From: Dokdonella_A sp964582225
GTDB lineage: Bacteria; Pseudomonadota; Gammaproteobacteria; Xanthomonadales; Rhodanobacteraceae
Length of the DNA: 64,000 bases
Assembly (NCBI GenBank): GCA_964582225.1
Contig: CAZORA010000001.1
Span: 1-64,000, forward strand
Reading direction: 5' to 3'
Numbering within the stretch: position 1 is the first letter of the stretch; the number at the start of each line of letters is the position of its first letter. Made by a program: the position numbers and the translations under genes. Shown piece by piece: positions 1 to 7,978 of this stretch. Under the pieces are notes generated by a model, which had not been told where the DNA came from, did no database searches, and saw only the letters and a program-made list of their open reading frames with translations.

Positions 1-2975
1 GTCTCGCTCTCGTGGATCGAGTAGGTCAGCGTGCCGCCGCCGACGTTGGCGATGACCATGCTGCCCGTATCCGAGTCGCCCGCGTTGACCGTGAAGTCGA
101 ACGAGGCCGGCGTGATGTCGGCGATCGGGTCGGTCGGCGCGCTGCTGACGGTGAGGGTCGCCGAAGCCGGAGCGGCGTTGTCGCCCTGGTCGGTATGCAG
201 GTCGCCCGCAGCAATCGTGTTGACATAGCTGCCCGCGGTCGCCGAATGCACCACGGCGGTGATTGCGCAGCTCGCACCCGCCGGGATCGAGATGCCTGCA
301 GGCAGCGTGACCGAGTCAGCCGTCACGATCGGGCTGTTGAGGCCGATGATGAGACCGCAGCTGGTCGAGGCGCTGGTGATCACCAGGCCCGCCGGGAAGT
401 TGTCGACCAGCGGAGAGAGCAGCATCGCGTCGGCACCGGTCGGGTTGGTCAGGGTGATCGTCGCGGTGCTGTCCTCGTTTTCAGCCACCGTGTCCGGGCT
501 GAAGGACTTGCTGACCGACGGCGTCGCCGGGCCAACCTGCAGGGTGTAGTCCTCGGCCTGGCCGAAACCGCTGTTGTTGCAGGGATCACCTTCCGTGCTG
601 TACTTCTTGATCACGCGCAGGCGGGTAGTGCCGCCGGCTGCCGAGCCGGGAACGGTGATCGTGGCGGTGACCTGCTGACCATCGGTGCCGGTCGAGTTGT
701 TGAGGGTACCGATCGAGTACTTCTCGGTGACCGGATCGAACACGCCGTTCTGGTCCCAGTCGACGTAGGCAACCACCGGCGTAGAGAAATTACCCGCGGT
801 GTTGCCTTCGACCGCCATCGACAGGCTGTCGCCCTGGGACACGCTGCCGACGATCGCGGTGAAATCTTCCAGCGCGACGGTGCTGGTCGGCGGCGTGATG
901 TTGTCGATGCCGGCAAACACGACGTGGGTGATCGGCTCGATTGCGCTGGGGAAGGTCACCGGACAATACGGCTCGGGGAAGGTGAAGCCGACCTTCAGCG
1001 AGGCACTGGCGTCGAAGGGGTTGTTGCCCTGGTCGGTCTGCAGAGTCCCCGCGGCGATCGTGTTGAGGTAGGTGCCGTCCACCGCCGAAGTCACGTCGAC
1101 CTTGACTTCGCAGTTGGCACCGCCCGGAATCACCGCGCCGGTGGCCAGGGTGACGAAGCCATCCCCCGCATTCGCGCTGACCGTGCCGCCGCCGCAGGTG
1201 GTCGAGGCGTTGGGCGTTGCCGCCACCACCAGGTTGGCCGGGAAGGTGTCGGTGAAGTCGGCCGTGAGGGTCGCGTCGAGGGTGTTGTCGGTGTTCTTCA
1301 GCGTGATGGTCAGCGTGCTGGGCTCACCTGCCAACACCTGCGTCGGCGCAAACGCCTTGCTCACCTTCGGCTCGGAGGTTGCCGGCGCGACGGCCAGGGT
1401 GTAGTCCTCGGCCTGGCCGTAGCCTGCGTTATTACAGGGCGGGGCCTCGGTATTGAACTTCTTGATCACGCGCATGCGCGTGGTGCCGGACGGCGCGCTG
1501 GGCGGCACGTTGATCGTGGTCGTGACCTGCTGGCCATCGGTACCCGTGGAGTTGACCAGCGAACCGATGGTGTACTTCTCGGTCACCGGATCGAACACGC
1601 CGTCCTGATTCCAGTCGATGTAGGCGGCGACCGGCGTGGTGAAGGAGCCCGCGGTGTTGCCTTCGACCGCGATGCTCACCGCCGAACCCGGCACCACGTT
1701 GCCCACGATGGCCGTGAAGTCCTGCAGCGCCGGTCCGCCCGTGGCGGGGCTGGGATTGTCGATGTTGGAGAACACCACGCGCGTGATCGGCTCGATCGCG
1801 CTCGGGAAGGTTACCGGGCAGTACGGCTCGGGGAACACGAAGCCGATGCGCAGCGTGGCGGAGGCGGGATTCGCGTTGCTGCCGAGCTGGGTGCTGAGAG
1901 CGCCCGCGGCGATGGTATTGACGTAGCTGCCGTCGGCGGAACCGGTCACGTCGACCGTGATTTCACAGGTGCTGGCGACCGGAATCGAGGCGCCGCTGGA
2001 CAGGGTGATCGAGCCGTCACCGGCGTTGGCCGTGAGCGTGCCGCCGGTGCAGGTGGTCGACGCGTTCGGCGTCGCGGCGATCTCGATGCCCGCCGGGAAG
2101 GTATCGGTGAAATCGGTATCGAGCACCGCCGCATCGGTCGGCTGGCTCAGGTTGACCAGCTTGATGGTCAGGGTGCTGGTTTCACCGGCCAGGATCTGCG
2201 TCGGCGCAAAGGTCTTGCTGACCGAAGGCGCGCCCGGACCCGCGCTCGGCATGGTCGCGCGCAGCATCATCGCGCGATAGCCGGGCCTGGTGTCGACGAT
2301 CGGCGCCCAGGGATCCGTATCGGCGCGCTGATGGCCGCCATTGGCCGGCGTGCCGGCGCTTTCGTCGGCGCCGAGGAAGACGCCGGAGGGCTCGACGGCC
2401 GCATCCCACTCGGCCGAGATGTAGACGCTGCCGGAGGCGATGTTCAGCGCCAGACCCGAGACGTCGAAAGCCTCGAAAGTCGGCGTGAATGGCAGACCGC
2501 CAATGCTTGCCGGGTGCGCGACGATCGCCTGCGAACCGAGCAGGGTGCCGGGCGTGCCGCCGGCGCCATCGTCGGCATAGATGGCGATCGTACCGTTGAA
2601 GCTGGTCACGCCGGCGTTGGTGATGAACGAGGCGCAGACCGTGCCGATGGTGGCCGGATAGACCGCCGGCGTGAACTTGTCGGCGATGCGGCCGACGTTG
2701 GCAATTGGATTCCAGCCGTAGCCGTTCTCGCCGCTGCCGTCGTCGTGCACGACCAGATCGGGCGTGCCGACATCGCAGATCGCATTGGGGGACGTCACCG
2801 CAAAGGGCTGCAGCTGTCCGCCCATCTGCGCCTGCAGGCTGGTCGCCGCCGGCATCGCCGCCATGGCGGCTGCATGCTGTGCTTCCTTGCGGGCTATTTC
2901 GTCTTTCGAGCTGCCGGCGTGCGCGACGCCCACGGCAGCGATGAGCGCGAATAACGCTGTAGTCAGTTTCTTCAT
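1..2975 (-). CDS. Large secreted surface protein with repeated Ig-like and GEVED-type modules (C-terminus outside window)
   Basis: The frame is open from an ATG at 2975 to the left edge, giving at least 991 residues; the C-terminus lies outside. The start has a clear signal peptide (MKKLTTALFALIAAVGVAHA). The first ~240 residues form a domain rich in G, T and D. Two long modules follow. Each has an Ig-like part with the phrase LTAxFTDTFPA and NASTTC, then a part with YxDWNxDGVFD and a closing GQAEDYTLAV, which resembles the GEVED domain of bacterial surface proteins. The modules repeat with a period of 855 bp (285 residues), for example positions 544 against 1399 and 959 against 1814. The protein is probably exported and either cell-surface bound or released. 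Its binding partner is unknown. A long open frame on the opposite strand is a composition shadow. Confidence 0.85.
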   Translation of the reverse strand, partial: MKKLTTALFALIAAVGVAHAGSSKDEIARKEAQHAAAMAAMPAATSLQAQMGGQLQPFAVTSPNAICDVGTPDLVVHDDGSGENGYGWNPIANVGRIADKFTPAVYPATIGTVCASFITNAGVTSFNGTIAIYADDGAGGTPGTLLGSQAIVAHPASIGGLPFTPTFEAFDVSGLALNIASGSVYISAEWDAAVEPSGVFLGADESAGTPANGGHQRADTDPWAPIVDTRPGYRAMMLRATMPSAGPGAPSVSKTFAPTQILAGETSTLTIKLVNLSQPTDAAVLDTDFTDTFPAGIEIAATPNASTTCTGGTLTANAGDGSITLSSGASIPVASTCEITVDVTGSADGSYVNTIAAGALSTQLGSNANPASATLRIGFVFPEPYCPVTFPSAIEPITRVVFSNIDNPSPATGGPALQDFTAIVGNVVPGSAVSIAVEGNTAGSFTTPVAAYIDWNQDGVFDPVTEKYTIGSLVNSTGTDGQQVTTTINVPPSAPSGTTRMRVIKKFNTEAPPCNNAGYGQAEDYTLAVAPATSEPKVSKAFAPTQVLAGEPSTLTITLKNTDNTLDATLTADFTDTFPANLVVAATPNASTTCGGGTVSANAGDGFVTLATGAVIPGGANCEVKVDVTSAVDGTYLNTIAAGTLQTDQGNNPFDASASLKVGFTFPEPYCPVTFPSAIEPITHVVFAGIDNITPPTSTVALEDFTAIVGSVSQGDSLSMAVEGNTAGNFSTPVVAYVDWDQNGVFDPVTEKYSIGTLNNSTGTDGQQVTATITVPGSAAGGTTRLRVIKKYSTEGDPCNNSGFGQAEDYTLQVGPATPSVSKSFSPDTVAENEDSTATITLTNPTGADAMLLSPLVDNFPAGLVITSASTSCGLIIGLNSPIVTADSVTLPAGISIPAGASCAITAVVHSATAGSYVNTIAAGDLHTDQGDNAAPASATLTVSSAPTDPIADITPASFDFTVNAGDSDTGSMVIANVGGGTLTYSIHESE

Positions 2976-3342
2976 TGCGAACAACTCCCAGCCACCTTCG
3001 AGGAAATGCTGGTCGCGCAACGCAATTCGCCCATCCTGCCGACATCCAAACCGCCAGCACAACGCGAAGCGCCCGCCAACCTGCCCGTTACCAGATGTCC
3101 TGCACGCGCCCTGCCCCCGTTCGTCGAGACGCGCATCCCCTGACTATAAGCCCGATCGCGACCCATATACAAGCAAACCAAGTGGAATAAGCAGCGTTCC
3201 CCTTGCGGGCGCGGGGAACGAACCGCTGTGGACTCTCGCTTCGGCTGCGCCTGGAGGGGCCGAAGCCACTCTCCCCGAGCGCGAAGGTCGATGCCTTCCG
3301 CTACGATCTCGATCGCGCAACCGCGATCCACGAAGGAAATTC
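2976..3342. other. Divergent intergenic region with two inverted repeats
   Basis: No gene was seen in these 367 bases between the surface-protein gene and the acylase gene. Two perfect 8-bp inverted repeats lie upstream of the acylase: CGTTCCCC (3195-3202) with GGGGAACG (3213-3220), and GCTTCGGC (3238-3245) with GCCGAAGC (3259-3266). They could form hairpins in the 5' leader of the acylase mRNA. A relatively AT-rich patch near 3145-3185 is the most promoter-like stretch, but I could not place convincing -35 and -10 boxes. Confidence 0.4.
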
Positions 3343-5694
3343 ATGCGCCGCCTCGTTCGATGGCTCATCGTTGCCGGGCTCCTGATCGGGAGCGGCTGGG
3401 TGGCGGGCTGGCTGACGCTGCGCGGCAGTCTGCCGCAGGTCCGCGGAACGGTCAGCGCGCCGGCACTCGCCGATCGGGTCAGCGCGGAGCGCGATGCACT
3501 CGGCAGCCTGACGCTGCATGCCGGCAGTCGCCTCGACCTGGCCTGGGCGCTCGGCTATGTTCATGCCCAGGAGCGGTTCCTGCAGATGGATCTGCTGCGC
3601 CGGCGCGCCGCGGGCGAACTCGCCGAGCTCGTTGGCGACGCCGCGCTGCGCGGCGACCGTGTCGCGCGCGCGCACCGCATGCGCTCGCGCCTGCGCCAGG
3701 CACTGAAAACCCTGCCCGACTGGCAGCAGCGACAGCTTGACGCTTACCGCGACGGCGTCAACGCGGGTCTCACCGCGCTTCGCGTGCGTCCCTTCGGCTA
3801 TCTCCTTCTGCGCGCCGAACCGCAGGCCTGGCGAAGCGAGGACTCGCTGCTGGTGATTGCCGCCATGGCGTTCACGCTGAACGATGCGGAGAACCGGCGA
3901 GAACTGGGCCTGGCCTACCTGAAAGCGGGCCTGCCGGAGGCACTGTTTCGATTCCTGAGTGCCGCCGGCGGGGAGTGGGACGCGCCGCTCGGCGGCGCCG
4001 CGCTGGCCTGGCCGGAACTGCCGGAAGTGCCCTTGAACGACGAGGCAGGACAGCAAACTACCGCTCGCGATACGGAAGAACCCGTCTACGGCAGCAACGC
4101 CTTCGCCGTCAGCGGCGCGCTGTCGCACGGCGCCGCGCTGATCGCCAACGACATGCACTTGGATCTGGGAGTGCCGAACATCTGGTTTCGCGCGCGCTTG
4201 ATCTACGTCGACGAACAAGGCGGCCAGGTCGACGTGAGCGGCGCCAGCCTGCCCGGCGTGCCGGCCATCGTCGTCGGCAGCAACGGTCGAATCGCCTGGG
4301 GCTTCACCAATTCCGACATCGACACGGCGGACTGGGTGCGGGTCGAGCGCGACCCGCGCGATCGCTCGCTGTACCGGACGGATACGGGCTGGACTCGTAC
4401 CGAGCGCCACGCCGAAATCATCCACGTCAAGGGCGCCGCGGACGAAACGCTGGAAATCGAGGAGACTCGGTGGGGTCCGATCCTGGCCGAGGCCCCGGAC
4501 GGAACGCCGCTGGCGCTGGCCTGGACCGCGCAGGAGCCCGGCGCGATCAATCTGGAACTGCTGCGCATGGAGCGCGCGACCAGCGTCGAGGACGCGCTCG
4601 AGGTCGCGCACGCAGCGGGCATCCCGCCGCAGAATCTGGTGGTCGGCGACCGCGACGGGCGGATTGCGTGGACCATTGCCGGGCGCGTGCCGCGACGCAC
4701 CGGCGGATTCGACCCAGGCCTGCCGGCCGACTGGTCGGCCGCGGGCACGGGCTGGGAGGGCTGGCTCGATGCGGCGCAAGTGCCGCGCCTGATCGACCCG
4801 CCCGACGGAAGGCTATGGACCGCCAATCAGCGCGTCGTCGGTGGCGCCGCGCTCGCCCTGCTCGGCGACGGCGGCTACGATCTCGGCGCGCGCGCCGGCC
4901 AGATCCGCGACGACCTGCGGGCCCGCTCGAGCTTCGATCCGGCGGCCATGCTGGCGATCCAGCTCGACGATCGCGCGCTGCTGCTGGAGCGCTGGAAGGA
5001 TCTGCTGGCGACCACCCTGGCCGCGGCCCCCGAGTCCGCCGCGATCGCGCAGATGCGCGCGGCGCTGGGGGACTGGAGCGGGCGCGCGGCAATCGACTCG
5101 GTGGCCTATCGCCTGGTGCGCAGCTGGCGCAACCAGGTCATCGACCGCGTGCTCGGGGATCTGTTTGCCCCGCTGCGCCAGCGCTTTCCGAACTTCACGG
5201 CGCCGCGTCTGCGGCAGGCCGAACACGCCGTCTGGCGCCTGCTCGAAGAGCGTCCAGCGCAGCTGCCGGGCGGCACTGCGGTCGACTGGAGCAGACTGCT
5301 GCTGGAATCCGCGATGCAGACGGGCGCTGCGCTCGAACGCGAGCCCGGCGGTCTCGCCGCGCAGACCTGGGGCAGGCAGAACACCGCCCGGATCGCCCAC
5401 CCGCTATCCCGCGCCCTGCCCGGCTGGATCGCGCGCCTGCTCGACATGCCGCCGGACGAGCTGGCCGGCGACAGCAACATGCCGCGCGTCGCCGCGCCCG
5501 CCTTCGGCGCTTCCGAGCGCTTCGCCGTGGCTCCTGGCGCCGAGGCGCAAGGCTATTTCATGATGCCGGGTGGCCAGAGCGGTCACCCGCTTTCACCCTG
5601 GTACGGCAGTGGCCACGAGGACTGGGTGCGCGGCGTGCCCACCCCGTTCCTGCCGGGAGCGGCGATCACCAGCCTCGAGTTTCGCCCGCGCTGA
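3343..5694 (+). CDS. Penicillin acylase family N-terminal nucleophile hydrolase
   Basis: The protein has 783 residues. ATG 3343 is preceded by GAAGGA at a good distance. Residues 4-26 form an N-terminal hydrophobic segment, a signal anchor or signal peptide. The alpha-chain part carries the family phrase LGYVHAQERFLQMD. The beta-chain begins at Ser251 in YGSNAFAVSG, the usual self-cleavage site and catalytic serine of this Ntn-hydrolase family (penicillin G acylase, acyl-homoserine-lactone acylase). Downstream NDMHLDLGVPNIWF is also typical. It should act in the periplasm on amide bonds of N-acyl compounds. The sequence does not tell whether the substrate is an antibiotic, an AHL signal or a peptide. 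It stands alone as a single-gene unit. Confidence 0.93.
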   Translation: MRRLVRWLIVAGLLIGSGWVAGWLTLRGSLPQVRGTVSAPALADRVSAERDALGSLTLHAGSRLDLAWALGYVHAQERFLQMDLLRRRAAGELAELVGDAALRGDRVARAHRMRSRLRQALKTLPDWQQRQLDAYRDGVNAGLTALRVRPFGYLLLRAEPQAWRSEDSLLVIAAMAFTLNDAENRRELGLAYLKAGLPEALFRFLSAAGGEWDAPLGGAALAWPELPEVPLNDEAGQQTTARDTEEPVYGSNAFAVSGALSHGAALIANDMHLDLGVPNIWFRARLIYVDEQGGQVDVSGASLPGVPAIVVGSNGRIAWGFTNSDIDTADWVRVERDPRDRSLYRTDTGWTRTERHAEIIHVKGAADETLEIEETRWGPILAEAPDGTPLALAWTAQEPGAINLELLRMERATSVEDALEVAHAAGIPPQNLVVGDRDGRIAWTIAGRVPRRTGGFDPGLPADWSAAGTGWEGWLDAAQVPRLIDPPDGRLWTANQRVVGGAALALLGDGGYDLGARAGQIRDDLRARSSFDPAAMLAIQLDDRALLLERWKDLLATTLAAAPESAAIAQMRAALGDWSGRAAIDSVAYRLVRSWRNQVIDRVLGDLFAPLRQRFPNFTAPRLRQAEHAVWRLLEERPAQLPGGTAVDWSRLLLESAMQTGAALEREPGGLAAQTWGRQNTARIAHPLSRALPGWIARLLDMPPDELAGDSNMPRVAAPAFGASERFAVAPGAEAQGYFMMPGGQSGHPLSPWYGSGHEDWVRGVPTPFLPGAAITSLEFRPR

Positions 5695-5735
5695 GGGCGG
5701 CGCTTCGCGCGCCGGGGTGCGCTGCCGTGACAACA

Positions 5736-5762
5736 GACATCCCGCGCGGTGCGCGGGATGTC
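5736..5762. terminator. Perfect 12-bp hairpin at a convergent gene junction
   Basis: GACATCCCGCGC (5736-5747) and GCGCGGGATGTC (5751-5762) pair perfectly around a 3-base loop. It lies just after the acylase stop at 5694. It has no U-run, so its role as a terminator is inferred from position and stem strength. Confidence 0.6.
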
Positions 5763-5772
5763 TTCAAGCAAT

Positions 5773-5802
5773 CGACCGGCCGCGCGGCTGCGCGGCCGGT
5801 CG
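5773..5802. terminator. Second perfect hairpin at the same convergent junction
   Basis: CGACCGGCCGCGC (5773-5785) pairs with its exact reverse complement (5790-5802) around GGCT. It lies between the first hairpin and the end of the leftward gene at 5810, so it is best placed to stop transcription arriving from the right. The two stems are unrelated in sequence. Together they form a two-way terminator block. Confidence 0.6.
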
Positions 5803-5809
5803 AAGTCTC

Positions 5810-7804
5810 TCACTTGCTGCGGCTCATCCGCACTGCGCCGGGAACCAGGGTCGACACCTCGTAGTACGCCGGCGAGCCGGCGCGCTCGACGTTGAGACGC
5901 GCCGAGCCTTCGACCGGCGCGCGATCGGCGATCAGGGTGAACGTCGCCATCTCGCCCCAGTTGAGCGGCTTCGGCTGCGCGCCGGTGCCGAGGTGGCTTC
6001 CACCGGAGAAACCGGGCAGCGCGGCGCTGGTGCTCCAGCCGACGCGGGCGCCGTCGAGATAGGCACGCCAGTTGTAGCCGGGATCGATCTCGCCGCGACG
6101 ACCGGGCAGCGCGCTGACCATGGCGCCGACCGGCACGCCCACGCTGAAGTCGTTGAAGCCGTCGTTGCTCTCCACGCGGTAGTTTGGATTGCTGCCGGAA
6201 ACGGCGGCGCGGGCGAAGTCGACGTTCATGACGGCGTAGTCATAGCGCCAGCGGCCATTGCCCAGGTCGGTCACCTTGACCGCGACCTTGGCGCGCCCTT
6301 CCGTACTGGCGAGGTCCCGGTTCATGGCGTTGGCGGGCGGGTTGGTCGGATCCACCCAGCGGTCGATCGCCGGACCCAGCTTGTAGCCGCTGTTGCTGCC
6401 CGGCGACCAGGTGGAGCCGGTCCAGTTCGGGTTGCCGACCACGGTCGCCATCGAGTTGTAGGGGTTGATCTCGTCGCGGGCGATGTACCAGGACTCGAAC
6501 AGATAGGTCGCTCCCGGGTTTTTCGTCGGGCTGATCTGGTGCTCGCGCACGATCATGCGCTGATCCCAGTTGCTGTTGGGATTGGCGGTTTGCGAACCCA
6601 CGCAGCCGGGGTCGTAGATCGAGCCACAGCGTCCCCACAGACCTTGCGCCGGCACGATCTCCGAGCGCGGGCCGAGGTCCGAGTTGGTGTCGTTGTTGCC
6701 GGTGCTGTAGGTGTCCGAACAGCCGCGGCCGAGGATGTGACTGTCGTGATCGGCCGGGTCGAGGCAGCCGCCGTTGGTCGTCAGCCAGGCGTGCTTGACG
6801 CCGGAGCGGCCAATCTGCTCGATCACGCCGTCGGCGCCAATGCGGTACATGTTCCAGATCAGGTAGGGATGCTGATCGTTGTTGTAGGGAGGCACGTTGC
6901 CGGAGAACTTCATGTTCCAGGAAATGCTGGCGGCCCACAGCGCACTGCTGATGCCCGCATCACCCTGCCCCGGAATGGTGGTGGCCAGCGAGCCGGCATT
7001 CACGTTGTTCTTGAGCGTCGAGCTCGGCGTGAAGACGACCTTGCCGGTACCGTTGTTGCCGGTACAGCTCTGACAGCGGGTGTAGGACATGCTGAAGGTC
7101 TGCATGAACAGATCGGCCTCGTAGCGGCCGCCGTCCGGAGCCGCGTCGCCCGGCCAGTGCGGATTCGAGGCCAGCGGCATCGCGCCCGGCCCCTGGGTCT
7201 GCACGTCGGTGGTCATCGCCAGGTCGGCGATCGGCCAGTTGGCGACCTCGGGATGACCGATGCGCTCGGCGAATGCCGGGCTGATCATCATGTCCATGGT
7301 GCCCACCGACAGCACGCTGTCGTGGTCCAGCAGCTCGTACATCAGGCGGTCGATGTAGAACCACGCCTTGCCGTCGCTGCCGACGAAGTCGAGGATCAGC
7401 GGATCGCGTCCGCTCGGTACCAGGCGGAAATCCACGAAATCGAGGGTGTCGCCATTGGGCAGGGTCATCGTGTAGCCACCCTTGGCCTGCAGCGAACCGG
7501 CGTCGAAGCCACGGAAGTAACCATCGACCACGTGGAACTCGATGCTGCCGTTGGCGCGCACGTCGAATTCGTCGCGGCCGCGTGTGGTCAGCCCCGCATG
7601 CGCTTCCGCCGGTGGCGAGATGCGCAGGCCGAGATCGCCGGCCAGATCGCGATTCCAGCGCACTTCGATCGTACCGCCCCAGGCGGCCCAGAGCTGATGC
7701 TCGGCCGCAGGCGTCGCTGGCGCACGCGCCGCCGGCTTGGCGGCGAACGCGACGGCGGGCAGCAGGGCCCCGGCTAGCACCATCACCAGAAAACGGGATT
7801 TCAT
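5810..7804 (-). CDS. Secreted protein of unknown function, 664 residues
   Basis: The ATG at 7804 has an upstream AAGGGGTGA ribosome site and opens a clear signal peptide (MKSRFLVMVLAGALLPAVAFA). I recognise no domain. The mature protein is rich in N, G, S and W and has several cysteines, including a CQSC pair near residue 240 and three more in GGCLDPADH, GRGCSD and GRCGS. The composition looks like an extracellular or periplasmic beta-rich protein stabilised by disulphides. It ends in a double hairpin and is followed upstream, 174 bases away, by the pentaheme cytochrome gene on the same strand, so the two may share a promoter or a function. The name should remain hypothetical secreted protein. 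Confidence 0.8.
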   Translation of the reverse strand: MKSRFLVMVLAGALLPAVAFAAKPAARAPATPAAEHQLWAAWGGTIEVRWNRDLAGDLGLRISPPAEAHAGLTTRGRDEFDVRANGSIEFHVVDGYFRGFDAGSLQAKGGYTMTLPNGDTLDFVDFRLVPSGRDPLILDFVGSDGKAWFYIDRLMYELLDHDSVLSVGTMDMMISPAFAERIGHPEVANWPIADLAMTTDVQTQGPGAMPLASNPHWPGDAAPDGGRYEADLFMQTFSMSYTRCQSCTGNNGTGKVVFTPSSTLKNNVNAGSLATTIPGQGDAGISSALWAASISWNMKFSGNVPPYNNDQHPYLIWNMYRIGADGVIEQIGRSGVKHAWLTTNGGCLDPADHDSHILGRGCSDTYSTGNNDTNSDLGPRSEIVPAQGLWGRCGSIYDPGCVGSQTANPNSNWDQRMIVREHQISPTKNPGATYLFESWYIARDEINPYNSMATVVGNPNWTGSTWSPGSNSGYKLGPAIDRWVDPTNPPANAMNRDLASTEGRAKVAVKVTDLGNGRWRYDYAVMNVDFARAAVSGSNPNYRVESNDGFNDFSVGVPVGAMVSALPGRRGEIDPGYNWRAYLDGARVGWSTSAALPGFSGGSHLGTGAQPKPLNWGEMATFTLIADRAPVEGSARLNVERAGSPAYYEVSTLVPGAVRMSRSK

Positions 7805-7978
7805 CGTTGTCACCCCTTTGCAATGGAAAGGCACACGGCAGACGACGACGGCGCGCGCCGAAGCGCCCACGGTGGCATCCTCTACCGTACATGCGCCGCG
7901 CGACGAAACCGACTCACCGCGCGAAACTTGTGAAAAATACCACGTTGGCTGTCGCGCTATGTGACGCGTAGCAACATT

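Noticed and set aside
12..2954. A 980-residue open frame on the plus strand
   Set aside because: It is arginine/aspartate/valine-rich with no domain. The minus strand here encodes a protein with a signal peptide and clear repeats.
2976..3342. Exact promoter boxes for the divergent surface-protein and acylase genes
   Set aside because: TATA-like pieces occur near 3145-3175 but spacing to any -35-like box is poor, so I did not call a promoter.
5570..7777. A 735-residue plus-strand frame
   Set aside because: Shadow of the secreted-protein gene on the minus strand, which has a signal peptide and ribosome site.
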